64,000 nucleotides of DNA from contig PBYS01000117.1 of NCBI GenBank assembly GCA_002729725.1, positions 1 to 64,000 on the forward strand, in the 5' to 3' direction. Positions 9,126 through 18,962 of the stretch are shown in pieces. Each line of letters starts with the position of its first letter. Position 1 is the stretch's first letter. A program made the translations under genes and the position numbers. The stretch comes from Puniceicoccaceae bacterium. GTDB lineage: Bacteria; Verrucomicrobiota; Verrucomicrobiia; Opitutales; Coraliomargaritaceae. The notes below the pieces were generated by a model, which was given only the letters and a program-made list of their open reading frames with translations, was not told the DNA's origin and made no database searches.

Positions 9126-9770
9126 ATGAAACTTAAAGTTTATACAGCCGATGGATCTTCAAGCTCTGAGAAAGAGTTTGCTCTTCCAGCCTTCGAGGGC
9201 GACAAGGGGGTAGCAGCGCTACGTCAAGTCGTGCTCGCACACCAGGCCAACGCTCGCCAAGGAAACGCCTCGACTAAGACCCGTGCAGAAGTTGCCGGTT
9301 CTGGTAAGAAGCTTTTCCGTCAAAAAGGTAGCGGCACAGCCCGTCAAGGTTCACGCCGCGTGCCTCACCAACGTCATGGTGGTATCGCTCACGGCCCAAA
9401 ACCTCGCGACTTCTCGCAAAAGATCAATCGCAAGATGAAGGATCTCGCGTTCAGCCGCGCACTTTTCGAGCGTGCAACTGAAGGTGGCCTTTCCGTGATT
9501 GAGTCTGTCGAAGTGAAGGAGCCAAAAACAAAGCTCTTCAATCAAGTGCTCACAGCGGTTCTTCCGACTCGCGGTAAGGTCTTGATCGTTGATGACCAAT
9601 TTGAAAACAATGCCGCTCTGGCAGCCCGCAATATCGAAGGGGTCTCCCTTTCTGAAGCTGGCAACCTCAGCACTCTGGATGTTGTGCGCTATCGCCACAT
9701 CATCGTCAGCGCTAAGGGCATCGAAACTATCATCGCACGTGCCAATGGCGCAAAGGGAGGTGAGTCATGA
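9126..9770 (+). CDS. rplD: 50S ribosomal protein L4
   Basis: This 214-residue L4 carries the extended-loop signature GSGTARQGSRR and HGPKPRDFSQK that lines the exit tunnel. L4 represses its own operon in E. coli; whether it does so here is unknown. The gene lies 26 nt after rplC, and its stop overlaps the rplW start by 4 nt (ATGA), indicating coupled translation. Confidence 0.98.
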   Translation: MKLKVYTADGSSSSEKEFALPAFEGDKGVAALRQVVLAHQANARQGNASTKTRAEVAGSGKKLFRQKGSGTARQGSRRVPHQRHGGIAHGPKPRDFSQKINRKMKDLAFSRALFERATEGGLSVIESVEVKEPKTKLFNQVLTAVLPTRGKVLIVDDQFENNAALAARNIEGVSLSEAGNLSTLDVVRYRHIIVSAKGIETIIARANGAKGGES

Positions 9771-10057
9771 TTATTGCCGATAAAATTCTTCTCGAATACC
9801 GAGTCACTGAAAAAGCAGCACTCTTGTCTGCGAATTTCAACCAATACACATTTGAGGTCGCTCCTAGCGCCAACCGTATCGAGGTTGCTCGCGCCGTGGC
9901 TAAGGTCTTCAATGTCGAGGTGACAAACGTAAACATTCTTAACAAAAAGCCTAAGGTGAAGAACGACCGCTCACGTCGCGGTAAGACTGGCACTTCGGGC
10001 GGCCACAAAAAGGCTATCGTGACTCTTAAAGAGGGCGATAAGATCGAACTCGTCTAA
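9767..10057 (+). CDS. rplW: 50S ribosomal protein L23
   Basis: This 96-residue L23 shows YRVTEKAALL at the start and the conserved region IEVARAVAKVFNVEVTNVN, followed by a basic loop. L23 sits at the exit tunnel and docks trigger factor and SRP. Its start is coupled to rplD by a 4-nt overlap. Confidence 0.97.
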   Translation: MIIADKILLEYRVTEKAALLSANFNQYTFEVAPSANRIEVARAVAKVFNVEVTNVNILNKKPKVKNDRSRRGKTGTSGGHKKAIVTLKEGDKIELV

Positions 10058-10077
10058 GAACGAAGGGACCCAATAAC

Positions 10078-10923
<846 letters not shown>

Positions 10924-10939
10924 ACCGATTTAACTAGCT

Positions 10940-11203
10940 ATGTCTCGTTCCGTAAAAAAAGGTTTCTTTGTTGATCCACACCTCGCTAAAAAGGTGCAGG
11001 TTGCACAGGCCAACAACGACCGCAAGCCGATCCAAACATGGTCGCGCCGCTCAACAATCACTCCCGACTTCGTCGGCCTTAACTTCAATGTGCACAACGG
11101 TCGCAGCTTCTTGCCCGTCTACGTCACTGAGAATATGGTCGGTCACAAGCTCGGAGAGTTTGCACCCACTCGCACCTTCAAGGGGCATCCCACTGGTAAG
11201 TAA
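10940..11203 (+). CDS. rpsS: 30S ribosomal protein S19
   Basis: This 87-residue S19 shows [33 protein letters not shown] and the C-terminal [14 protein letters not shown], a complete family signature. It contacts the 16S rRNA head. It is followed after 23 nt by an unexpected exported-protein gene instead of rplV. Confidence 0.98.
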   Translation: MSRSVKKGFFVDPHLAKKVQVAQANNDRKPIQTWSRRSTITPDFVGLNFNVHNGRSFLPVYVTENMVGHKLGEFAPTRTFKGHPTGK

Positions 11204-11226
11204 ACTCTCTCTTTCACGCTAACGCT

Positions 11227-11601
11227 ATGCAATTTCCACGCACAATTCGCACACTTAAGCTGGCTGGCTTATTCCTCCTCGGGGGGATGCTAGCAGCTAG
11301 TGCGCTGAGTGCTGGAGTGCCCGCTTTCGTTAAAGAGTCCATTTACAGCCCGAATGCCGCAGCCGTGGCTGAGGTTGTGCCCACACTCGCTGCCGACGTC
11401 GTTATTCTCGATGGAGGTCTAGAGCAGGGGATTCGCTTAGGAATGGTTTGCCGCATCACGCGTGGCCTACAATCCATTGGCGAGCTTATCATTATCGAAT
11501 CACGTAGCGACCATTCCGCAGGGCTCATCCTCGATCTGGTCAAAGACTCCACCATACAAGCGGGCGACATTGCCCGAATTAAAACACTTCAAAACAGCTG
11601 A
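11227..11601 (+). CDS. Small exported protein of unknown function embedded in the S10 operon
   Basis: This 124-residue protein starts with a basic stretch and a hydrophobic helix (LAGLFLLGGMLAASALSAG, about residues 13-31), typical of a signal peptide or membrane anchor. The remaining region is beta-rich, with VVILDGGLEQGIRLGMVC, GELIIIESRSDHSAGLI and IQAGDIARI. This arrangement resembles the SH3-like C-terminal domain seen in FlgT-type and surface beta-barrel proteins, but that is only a pattern match. It starts 23 nt after rpsS and ends 5 nt before rplV, so it must be co-transcribed and probably co-translated with ribosomal genes. I do not recognise a named family. A cell-envelope role is inference. 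Confidence 0.75.
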   Translation: MQFPRTIRTLKLAGLFLLGGMLAASALSAGVPAFVKESIYSPNAAAVAEVVPTLAADVVILDGGLEQGIRLGMVCRITRGLQSIGELIIIESRSDHSAGLILDLVKDSTIQAGDIARIKTLQNS

Positions 11602-11606
11602 ATCTC

Positions 11607-11942
<336 letters not shown>

Positions 11943-11964
11943 GCTTTAACGACACCTACGAATT

Positions 11965-12597
11965 ATGGGACAGAAAGTACATCCAACCGGCTTCCGCCTT
12001 GCAGTAACCCGCGACTGGGACTCCCGCTGGTACGCAAACAAGGACAAATTCCCTGAGTATATCAAGGAAGACCACACCATCCGCACATTCCTCACAGAGA
12101 AGCTTCGCTACGCATCCGTGCCACGCATCTTCATCGAACGTGCTTCGGGTCGTATCCGTGTTAAGATTTTCACCGCACGCCCAGGTGTTGTCATCGGCCG
12201 TAAAGGTGCCGAGCTTGATAAGATCAAGGCAACGCTCAATAAGAAGGTCGGCAAGGAAATCATGCTCGACATTCAAGAAGTCAAGCGCCCCGACCTTTCC
12301 GCACAACTAGTTGCTGAAAACGTAGCCTTGCAGCTTGAGCGCCGTATCGCATTCCGTCGCGCAATGAAGCGTGCGGTTCAAACCACAATGGGCATGGGTG
12401 CTGATGGTATCCGTATCCAGTGTGCAGGTCGCCTCGGTGGTGCTGACATCGCTCGCACAGAGCAACAACGTCAAGGTCGTGTGCCTCTTCAAACACTTCG
12501 TGCGAACATTAACTACGGCTTCTCCGAAGCTAGCACTGTGTATGGCATCATCGGCGTTAAATGCTGGATCTGCCTACCTGACGAAGAAAACGCTTAA
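11965..12597 (+). CDS. rpsC: 30S ribosomal protein S3
   Basis: This 210-residue S3 begins MGQKVHPTGFRL. It has the KH-domain motif PGVVIGRKGAELDKI and the C-terminal GADGIRIQCAGRLGGADIAR and NINYGFSEA, all typical. It forms part of the mRNA entry channel. Upstream rplV ends 22 nt before, in canonical order. Confidence 0.98.
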   Translation: MGQKVHPTGFRLAVTRDWDSRWYANKDKFPEYIKEDHTIRTFLTEKLRYASVPRIFIERASGRIRVKIFTARPGVVIGRKGAELDKIKATLNKKVGKEIMLDIQEVKRPDLSAQLVAENVALQLERRIAFRRAMKRAVQTTMGMGADGIRIQCAGRLGGADIARTEQQRQGRVPLQTLRANINYGFSEASTVYGIIGVKCWICLPDEENA

Positions 12598-12654
12598 GGC
12601 GAGTCTTCCCTTCGAAACGAATTTTTACTTTTAACATTTTAAACAGAGCGAACC

Positions 12655-13071
12655 ATGGCACTTCTTCCATCACGCACAAAATACCGTAAGGTTCACAAAG
12701 GTCGTATTTACGGCACTGCACAATCTTGTAATTCACTCGCTTTTGGCGACTTCGGTATCCAATCACTCACTCGCGGTCGTATGACCTCTCGTCAAATCGA
12801 AGCGGCTCGTGTTGCTATGACACGTAGCCTCAAGCGTAAAGGTAAGGTTTGGATCCGCGTCTTCCCTCACAAGCCTGTGACCAAGAAGCCTGCGGAAACT
12901 CGTATGGGTAAAGGTAAAGGTTCTGTTGAATACTGGTGTGCGGTCATTAAGCCCGGCACTATGCTCTTCGAAGTTGCTGGTTGTTCCGCAACTGCCGCTC
13001 GTGAAGCCCTCCGCCTTGCGGATACAAAGCTTCCATTCCACTGCCGCTTCGTTTCACGCGAAGAAGCATAA
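12655..13071 (+). CDS. rplP: 50S ribosomal protein L16
   Basis: This 138-residue L16 has the family signatures [28 protein letters not shown] and [14 protein letters not shown]. It helps form the tRNA binding region of the large subunit. A gap of 57 nt separates it from rpsC, the longest gap in this part of the operon apart from that before rplN. Confidence 0.98.
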   Translation: MALLPSRTKYRKVHKGRIYGTAQSCNSLAFGDFGIQSLTRGRMTSRQIEAARVAMTRSLKRKGKVWIRVFPHKPVTKKPAETRMGKGKGSVEYWCAVIKPGTMLFEVAGCSATAAREALRLADTKLPFHCRFVSREEA

Positions 13072-13098
13072 CACTTTTAGAGATAGGAAACTATTACT

Positions 13099-13302
13099 AT
13101 GAACACTAAAGAAATCCGCGAAATGTCCGAAGTCGAAATTGAAAAGTCGCTTCGCGATACACGTGATGCCCGCGTCAACCTCCGTATGCGCAAGCAAACT
13201 GGTCAAGTCGAGCACCCACACGAATTCAAAGACATGAGCCGTCAAATCGCTCGTCTCGAAACCATCCTTAAAGAAAAGAAGTTGGCCGCAGCCAGCGCCT
13301 AA
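13099..13302 (+). CDS. rpmC: 50S ribosomal protein L29
   Basis: This is a 67-residue two-helix protein of L29 length, with IREMSEVEIEKSL, LRMRKQTGQVEHP and a C-terminal helix IARLETILKEKKL. It lies in canonical order between rplP and rpsQ. Confidence 0.95.
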   Translation: MNTKEIREMSEVEIEKSLRDTRDARVNLRMRKQTGQVEHPHEFKDMSRQIARLETILKEKKLAAASA

Positions 13303-13322
13303 TCTCTTAGCAGCCTACGCAT

Positions 13323-13604
13323 ATGGAAGCCACAGCAACACGCAACTCTCGTAAAGTCTTGGTCGGAACCGTTTCAAAACGTTCCGGTGACAAGACAATC
13401 AAAGTCACTTACTCTTACAAAGTCCCGCACCCTCTCTATAAGAAGGAAATTAAGCGTAAGACTGTTGTGCACGCACACGACGAAAAAAACGAGTGCGGTC
13501 TGGGTGACAAAGTTGAAATTATGGAAACTCGTCCGCTCAGCAAGCTGAAGCGCTGGCGTGTGACCAAGGTGCTCGAAGTCGCTCCAAAGCTGGGCGAAGA
13601 ATAG
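13323..13604 (+). CDS. rpsQ: 30S ribosomal protein S17
   Basis: This 93-residue S17 is an OB-fold protein with LVGTVSKRSGDKTIKV, HPLYKKEIKRKT and GDKVEIMETRPLSKLKRW, the usual signature. Its order, 20 nt after rpmC, is canonical. Confidence 0.97.
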   Translation: MEATATRNSRKVLVGTVSKRSGDKTIKVTYSYKVPHPLYKKEIKRKTVVHAHDEKNECGLGDKVEIMETRPLSKLKRWRVTKVLEVAPKLGEE

Positions 13605-13662
13605 GGCGCACTGCAGCCACGAACACGACACAATTTATAAATCCTAATAAGGAGATTTAGCT

Positions 13663-14025
13663 ATGATTCAGATGAACAGCCGCGTTTTTGTCGCGGATAA
13701 CACCGGCGCCAAATCCGCCGAGATGATCCGCCGCCTTGGCCAAAACAAGGACACTGCCGATGTCGGTGATGTTGTTGTGTGTGCCGTCAAGGAAGCCTCC
13801 ACCGACTCCTCTGTTAAAAAGGGTGAAGTCGTTCGTGGCGTTGTCGTTCGCACCAAGGCTCCAGTCCGCCGTGCAGATGGCAGCTACCTACGTTTCGATA
13901 ACAACGCGATTGTTATTATCAATGCCGATGGTAACCCCAAAGGCACACGTATTTTCGGACCGGTTGCTCGTGAGCTCCGCGCAAAATACATGAAAATCAT
14001 CTCTCTAGCACCGGAGGTTCTCTAA
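13663..14025 (+). CDS. rplN: 50S ribosomal protein L14
   Basis: This 120-residue L14 begins [20 protein letters not shown]. It has [20 protein letters not shown] and a C-terminal [15 protein letters not shown], complete for the family. A clear Shine-Dalgarno sequence (AAGGAGATT) precedes the ATG at good spacing. Confidence 0.98.
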   Translation: MIQMNSRVFVADNTGAKSAEMIRRLGQNKDTADVGDVVVCAVKEASTDSSVKKGEVVRGVVVRTKAPVRRADGSYLRFDNNAIVIINADGNPKGTRIFGPVARELRAKYMKIISLAPEVL

Positions 14026-14027
14026 TC

Positions 14028-14270
14028 ATGGCACAAGCAATCAAACGCGAACAAGAAGTCGTCGTCATTTCGGGCGCACACAAAGGCAAGCGCGGCAAGG
14101 TCCTCTCTGTAAAAGCAGGTGAGCGTGTCCTCGTCGAAGGCGTCAACATGATCACTAAGTTCCAACGCAAGACTCAGGAAAACCCAGAGGGTGGTTCGGT
14201 CGAGCGTGAAGCTCCCATTCATTACTCCAACGTGATGAGCGCCGAGAAATTTGACGCGAAGAAAAAGTAA
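14028..14270 (+). CDS. rplX: 50S ribosomal protein L24
   Basis: This 80-residue L24 has the KOW motif [18 protein letters not shown] and [17 protein letters not shown]. It starts 2 nt after rplN. It is the last gene of the block: a strong terminator follows at 14292, whereas in most bacteria rplE, rpsN, rpsH, rplF and others follow directly. Confidence 0.96.
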   Translation: MAQAIKREQEVVVISGAHKGKRGKVLSVKAGERVLVEGVNMITKFQRKTQENPEGGSVEREAPIHYSNVMSAEKFDAKKK

Positions 14271-14272
14271 AT

Positions 14273-15280
14273 TTACTTCATAAACATTTTCAAAAGGGCG
14301 TGTCGAGAGACACGCCCTTTTTTTGTCGACTCGTCACGATAAATGGGGAGCAGGTATTGTTGATTCAGGTCCAGCCCTGGAACGTATAAAATCATCTCAA
14401 GCTCCCAGAAATGGGGTGGGGCGCCTTGGATGTGAGTCGCAGGGGCTGACTCGGGTAACTCGAATTGCGCGCAAGCGTAGCCTGGGCTCGCCTGCAGCTG
14501 TGTGCGGTCGGCCTGTTCTTGTGCTTCGTAGAGCACTTCATGCACGAGGCGCTTGCTGCGGTTCTTGCCACTGCCACTGGTGACATAGTATTCTTTGATG
14601 CAGCGCAGGTAGAACTTCGCAGAAGACGGTGAGCGTACGCTGGCAGGCAAGCGGACCTTTAGCTGCACGGATTCGCCCAGGTGCATTGGGAAGCGAGGAT
14701 AGATTAATTGAGTCTTCGCAAATTTTAAGGCGTGACGTAGCTTCTTCACGGTGATCACAAAGCTTGCGATCACGATCAAGTTCATGACGATCGCAGACAG
14801 GCGAAGCAGCCACGGGGCGGAATCGTCTTCGTGAAGAATGCAGTTCGGGATCGAGGCGAAGATCGTGATGAAAACAAAGGCAGCCAGGCTCGTTTGGACT
14901 GGCCTCCAGCGCGGGGGGCAAAAGCCTTGGCGGTCCCAGGGGTAGTCCGCCATGGCGGGATTGTTGGGATGTTGCTGCGCTAGCTTGCGGCATGTTGCCA
15001 ATAGGCGAGCTTGCTTGTAGCCCATTTTCCAGATGATGAGGCCTGCCATTAGGAAGACTAAACCGGCAGCGGTGAGCAGCCACATCGGTCCGTTAACTTT
15101 GCTTGCATTCAACTCGACGATCCCAAGGCTTCCCAGGGTGAAGTAGAGGCCGAAAGCAACAAAGGGCAGTCCGAATAAAAACATCGATTTCGGAGAGAGG
15201 GGCGCATGGATGCCTACGGGGCCTGTATCCCTATTTTTGAGACGATAGGGGACCTTCTCATTTGTGCTGGACATGAGCAA
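14273..15280 (-). CDS. Membrane protein of unknown function
   Basis: This 335-residue protein has two N-terminal membrane helices (SMFLFGLPFVAFGLYFTLG and MWLLTAAGLVFLMAGLIIW). A cytoplasmic-looking loop with WDRQGFCPPRWRP is followed by two more helices (SLAAFVFITIFASIPN and LSAIVMNLIVIASFVITV). The C-terminal beta-rich domain spans about 200 to 335. I do not recognise the family; it is loosely reminiscent of DUF3592-type membrane proteins. Its stop is 2 nt from the rplX stop on the other strand, so the terminator hairpin of the ribosomal operon encodes its C-terminal residues. An internal ATG at 15274 is an alternative start. Confidence 0.7.
   Translation of the reverse strand: MLMSSTNEKVPYRLKNRDTGPVGIHAPLSPKSMFLFGLPFVAFGLYFTLGSLGIVELNASKVNGPMWLLTAAGLVFLMAGLIIWKMGYKQARLLATCRKLAQQHPNNPAMADYPWDRQGFCPPRWRPVQTSLAAFVFITIFASIPNCILHEDDSAPWLLRLSAIVMNLIVIASFVITVKKLRHALKFAKTQLIYPRFPMHLGESVQLKVRLPASVRSPSSAKFYLRCIKEYYVTSGSGKNRSKRLVHEVLYEAQEQADRTQLQASPGYACAQFELPESAPATHIQGAPPHFWELEMILYVPGLDLNQQYLLPIYRDESTKKGRVSRHALLKMFMK
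14292..14324 (+). terminator. Rho-independent terminator of the ribosomal operon
   Basis: A 13-bp stem (AAAAGGGCGTGTC at 14292-14304 with its complement at 14309-14321) closes on a GAGA tetraloop and runs into a T tract. It lies 22 nt after rplX. It also lies inside the last codons of the convergent gene, encoding part of its KKGRVSRHA tail. Confidence 0.92.
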
Positions 15281-15419
15281 TGTTGGAGCTGACTTGTATT
15301 TTTACCAGTGTTTTAAAAGGCTAAATGCGCAATCACAGCGTGAATTGGGGGATTTGACTAGTTGGGCGTTCACAAAAATTGAGTCGCTTTATTAGCGCAG
15401 CTTGTTACAAGTGTAGGTT

Positions 15420-15929
15420 ATGCTGAAGGATGTAATGGAGTCAATTCTACGCTTAGTTGAAGCGATTTTTGGCTATACCGCAGGGGAGCCAGATTTCAAT
15501 ATCGTACTCGGCGTGTGCATTTTCGCATGGGTTCTCGCAGCACGCATATTCATGGCAATTTTTTCGAGTAAGCGTGGTATTTTCTCTGCGTTTTTTGCCT
15601 TCGCCATACCCATGCTGCTTGGCCTGATGGGCTATGCCATGGCGGAATTGTTTATCGTCCCGCTAGTCAGTAAAGGTGCGGGTTGGAGCATCTATGCCAT
15701 CCCCAGTGCGATCTGGGTGCTATTTATTTTTCTTTCAATTGTTGTCTTTGCGAAGCGAATTTGGGCGCTCCCTTCAGGCGTGAGTTTATTTATCTATATA
15801 GTGGCCACTGCGGCTGCCATTGGCGTTTACTTCGGGGCGCAGGTAACCTTGGGAGTCATAGAATATGGTGAAGGTCAACTGGAGCAACGCGATCGTAGCG
15901 TAAAGAGCGACCTAGAGTCCTTCATGTAG
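15420..15929 (+). CDS. Small four-helix membrane protein, unknown function
   Basis: This 169-residue protein has hydrophobic segments around residues 28-48 (IVLGVCIFAWVLAARIFMAI), 55-80, 92-110 and 118-140, then a charged tail. It shows no recognisable motif. It precedes a TonB-like gene by 74 nt on the same strand, so a link with membrane energy transduction is possible but not demonstrated. ExbB-type signatures are absent. Confidence 0.55.
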   Translation: MLKDVMESILRLVEAIFGYTAGEPDFNIVLGVCIFAWVLAARIFMAIFSSKRGIFSAFFAFAIPMLLGLMGYAMAELFIVPLVSKGAGWSIYAIPSAIWVLFIFLSIVVFAKRIWALPSGVSLFIYIVATAAAIGVYFGAQVTLGVIEYGEGQLEQRDRSVKSDLESFM

Positions 15930-16003
15930 CCAGCCCTGGAAGGGGGAGGATTTTTCCGTCCACTCAGCTCCGACTTTGACAAAGCGTGTTTGGAGGCGCT
16001 TTA

Positions 16004-16675
16004 GTGAAGCCTGCATATGCCATCACTTTTACCGCCTCAAAAAAATCATTCGGCTCTGGGCTGAGTTTGTTGCTGGGCTGTGGGGTGGCTTTGATCATTA
16101 TGTTATTAGTTCCGCTGACTCAGCTCACGCAACCACAGCGGGAGTCCGTGGAGTCCATTGAAGCCGTGGAGCTGGCTGTGCCCCCTCCGCCGCGACGCTT
16201 AGAAGAGCCTCCTCCGCCGCGCAAAATGGAAGAGAAGGAGCCGCCGCCCGAACTGGATCAGCCGCCGCCGATGCCCAGCCTGGAGCAACTAGAGATCGCG
16301 CTCAATCCCGGCACTGGGGGGGATATGAGTTTAGACATAGGGTTAGGAGTCGATTTCTCCACTGAGTCTGCTGTGCAGTTAGAAAAAATCTTCGGCTTTG
16401 GAGAGCTCGACGAAGTGCCGCGCCTAGTGAGGGAAGGGCGGTTCCGATATCCGCCCAATTCTCCACGTGGCCGTGGGGAGGCATTTGTCAATTTGCTGAT
16501 TTATGTTGAGGCCGATGGACGCATCTCGGTGCAACGTGTGGTCGATTACTCGCACAAAGAATTCATCGAGGCCGCCAAACGAATGGCTGAAGGTTCTCGC
16601 TTCTCGCCCCCATTGCGAAATGGCCTAGCCGTGCGCTCACAGTATGAATGGCCCATCCGCATCCCTTTAAGGTAA
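16004..16675 (+). CDS. TonB-like energy transducer protein
   Basis: The product is about 223 residues. It has an N-terminal cytoplasmic tail, one membrane helix (LSLLLGCGVALIIMLLVPL), a Pro/Glu-rich periplasmic spacer (PPPPRRLEEPPPPRKMEEKE and on) and a C-terminal alpha/beta domain with FVNLLIYVEADGRISVQRVV and FSPPLRNGLAVRSQYEWPI, as in TonB family C-termini. GTG at 16004 is chosen because GGAGG sits 7 nt upstream; an in-frame GTG at 15986 lacks one. ExbB and ExbD genes are not adjacent. It would couple inner-membrane proton motive force to outer-membrane receptors if those partners exist elsewhere. Confidence 0.72.
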   Translation: MKPAYAITFTASKKSFGSGLSLLLGCGVALIIMLLVPLTQLTQPQRESVESIEAVELAVPPPPRRLEEPPPPRKMEEKEPPPELDQPPPMPSLEQLEIALNPGTGGDMSLDIGLGVDFSTESAVQLEKIFGFGELDEVPRLVREGRFRYPPNSPRGRGEAFVNLLIYVEADGRISVQRVVDYSHKEFIEAAKRMAEGSRFSPPLRNGLAVRSQYEWPIRIPLR

Positions 16676-16827
16676 TGGAGCCGTCAAACTTGGTTTTAGT
16701 AATAGGCGCAATTTTGGGCTAAAATTGAGTTCGGGCTCCTTGGTTCATTTTTTCTTGGCTTGCATCAACAATTGACTGTATCGCTGCTGCCGATGAGCAG
16801 CGAACAGCTCGCTCGCGAGCTTAGATT

Positions 16828-17135
16828 ATGAAGAAATTACTACTTGTCGGATGGGATGCCGCTGATTGGCGAATCATTCGTCCACTACTCGATCTGGAAA
16901 AATGCCAAACTTTCAACGGCTAATCAATAATGGCGTTTGGGGGAATCTTGCCACGCTCCAACCTGCCCTCTCTCCCATGCTCTGGACGAGTATCGCAACT
17001 GGTAAACGTGCCGAGAAGCACGGCATTCATGGTTTTACCGAAGCAGATCCATCGACCGGTGGAGTCCGACCAATCACTAACCTCAGTCGTAAAGCCAAGG
17101 CTATTTGGAAAATTCTCAGCCAAAGAGGAACATGT
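16828..17135 (+). pseudogene. Type I phosphodiesterase/nucleotide pyrophosphatase fragment, frameshifted and truncated
   Basis: The frame from ATG 16828 reads [20 protein letters not shown] and stops at 16923. The next frame continues the same protein: [39 protein letters not shown] and on to ILSQRG. A single-base deletion near 16900 would explain the shift. The metal-site Asp (GWDAADW) and the nucleophile Thr region ([11 protein letters not shown]) of the alkaline-phosphatase superfamily are present. Only about 100 residues remain of a family usually several hundred long. Similarity ends near 17130, where minus-strand RND sequence begins, so the locus is a deletion junction. Confidence 0.75.
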
Positions 17136-17815
17136 AAATGCGAGTGAAGCGGTCCTGCGGCGCATTACTCGGGCGCAGCAAAATGGCACCGAGTGCGGGG
17201 CTGAGGCTGAGTGATACGATGGTCGATATCACCACCGCGCCAGAGATGGTGAGCGCAAACTGTTGGTAGAATTGACCCGAGATGCCAGGGATGTAGGCGG
17301 TCGGCACGAAGATCGCGACCATCACTAAGGAGGTGGCGATTACCGCTCCGGTGACTTCCGACATGGCGGCAAAGGTGCCGATTAGTGAGATCGGGATGGC
17401 GAGGAAGGGGATGATGGCGGCGCGCCAGGATTGTAGGAAGATTACGATCACTAAGACCACGAAGAGGATGGCCTGAAGCAGGGTGATTTGCACTTCGTCG
17501 ATCGACTGCTGAATGAACTGGGTGGGATCGTAAATGATTTTATACTCCAAATCATCTGGGAAATCTTTTTCCAGCTCAGCCATGGTGGCGCGTATTGCGC
17601 TCGCAGTCTCCAATGCGTTCGAGCCGGGACGTTGAAAGATCGGCATCGCGAGCGCGGGTGTTTTGCTCGCGCAGTGCTGCGACTACATCGCTGGGGATCA
17701 TCGACAAGGAGGACAATTTTTCCGGGTTCAACCAGATGCGCATGGAATACTCACGTGCTCCAGATAAGCGTGCGTCACCCACGCCTTGAATGCGGCGCAG
17801 CTGCTCGCGCACTTA
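17116..17815 (-). pseudogene. RND efflux permease remnant with nonsense codon, frameshift and internal deletions
   Basis: Reading the minus strand from the adaptor fusion, RND permease sequence (AcrB-like VQNRVAIAEPRLPDEV, GVTVTKNSPDILLVVQ) reaches NYAIT, then an in-frame TAA (17813-17815), then VREQLRRIQGVGDARL and SMRIWLNPEKLSSLSM. The match then jumps frame, past about 55 missing residues, to NALETASAIRATMAELEKDF and LFVVLVIVIFLQSWRAAIIP. After GTFAAM it jumps again to SEVTGAVIATSLVMVAIFVP, skipping the transmembrane segment that carries the proton-relay aspartates. It ends at YMFLFG. Intact permeases exceed 1000 residues, and less than a third is left. It cannot function. Confidence 0.85.
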
Positions 17816-18962
17816 AGTGATCGCGTAGTTACTGACGTAGAGTTTGTCGTAGGTGCCCCCCGGCGACATCATTTGCACCACCAGTAAGATGTCGGGGCTG
17901 TTCTTGGTGACGGTGACACCTGCGCTGCGAACTTCGTCGGGTAAGCGGGGCTCGGCAATGGCGACGCGATTTTGCACCAGCACCTGTGCCTGATCCAAGT
18001 CGGTGCCGATCGCTGTATCGGGAATGAGGATACGGTCGGCTTTTTCCGTGGTGGCGGCACGTATGCGGGCGAAGAGCCCCGGTGTGAGGAATTCATCTTC
18101 GTTTTGGAACAAGGCACGCACAGTGAGTGTGGCGGTGTTGGGGTTGAGCTGATTACTGGAGAAGTTGATGATGCCCTGGTGTGGATAGCCCTCTTCATCG
18201 TCGAGGCCCAGCCAAGCAGGGATTTGCGCATCGGAGTGACGGCCCTCACTTTCGCCATTGAAATAGCGACGCAGGCTGCGCAGGAAGGCACGTTCGTCGA
18301 CTTCGTAGTAGGCGTAGATGGGGCTGTGCGGCACGATGGTCGTGAGTTCAGTTTCTGAGGCGACCACCAGATTCCCCACTGTGACTTCGCGGCGGTCGGC
18401 AATGCCGTCGATTGGTGCGATGACTTGCGTGAACTCGAGGTCCAAGTGAGCGGCTTCCAGCGAGGCGATGGCGGCGGCGACATCGGCTTCCGCCTGCAGT
18501 GCTTCACTGTTACGAATGTCGGCCTCCTCTTGGCTGATCGCGTTGACTTCGATCAGCTTTTCAGCGCGCTTCAAGTTTGCTTTGGCGAGTGAACGCGCAG
18601 CTTCGGCTTGATTGACCTGTGCTTGCAGGCGGTTGACCTGTGCCTGAAATGGGCGTGCATCGATCACGTAGAGCAGATCGCCGGCCTTTACTTTTTGTCC
18701 TTCAGTGAAGTGAATCGATTCGATGTAGCCACTCACACGCGGGCGCACGTCGACGATTTCGACCGCTTCCAGGCGACCGGTGTAGTCGGCATACTCAGCA
18801 ATGTGTTGTTGCGTGGGGTTGGCGACTGGCACCGGCAGAGCTGCGTTGGCAGCGGGGGAGGCGGGGCGTGGCGGGCTCAGGCTGAGCGAAATCGGGCCCC
18901 ACCGCGCAGCCGGAAAGCACGAGCGATAGGACAGTCATGGATGTCAAGAGTGGTTGGATCAT
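17813..18962 (-). pseudogene. Collapsed outer-membrane factor / periplasmic adaptor / RND fusion
   Basis: From ATG 18962 the minus strand encodes a NodT-type outer-membrane lipoprotein start (MIQPLLTSMTVLSLVLSGC, then AVGPDF). It loses frame near 18880, where an HlyD/AcrA-type adaptor takes over in another frame (SPAANAALPVPVANPTQQHI, EYADYTGRLEAVEIVDVRPR, then lipoyl and hairpin segments). After DTAIGTDLDQAQVLV, near 17975, the adaptor passes without a stop into RND permease sequence. An open frame of 339 residues runs 18832-17813 and could be translated. It lacks a signal sequence in frame and the adaptor's C-terminus, so it is unlikely to work. Three genes of one efflux operon have been merged by deletions. 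Confidence 0.82.

Noticed and set aside
17869-18507. 212-residue minus-strand frame inside the adaptor
   Set aside because: It is a Ser/Pro/Thr-rich off-frame shadow of the adaptor's coding sequence.
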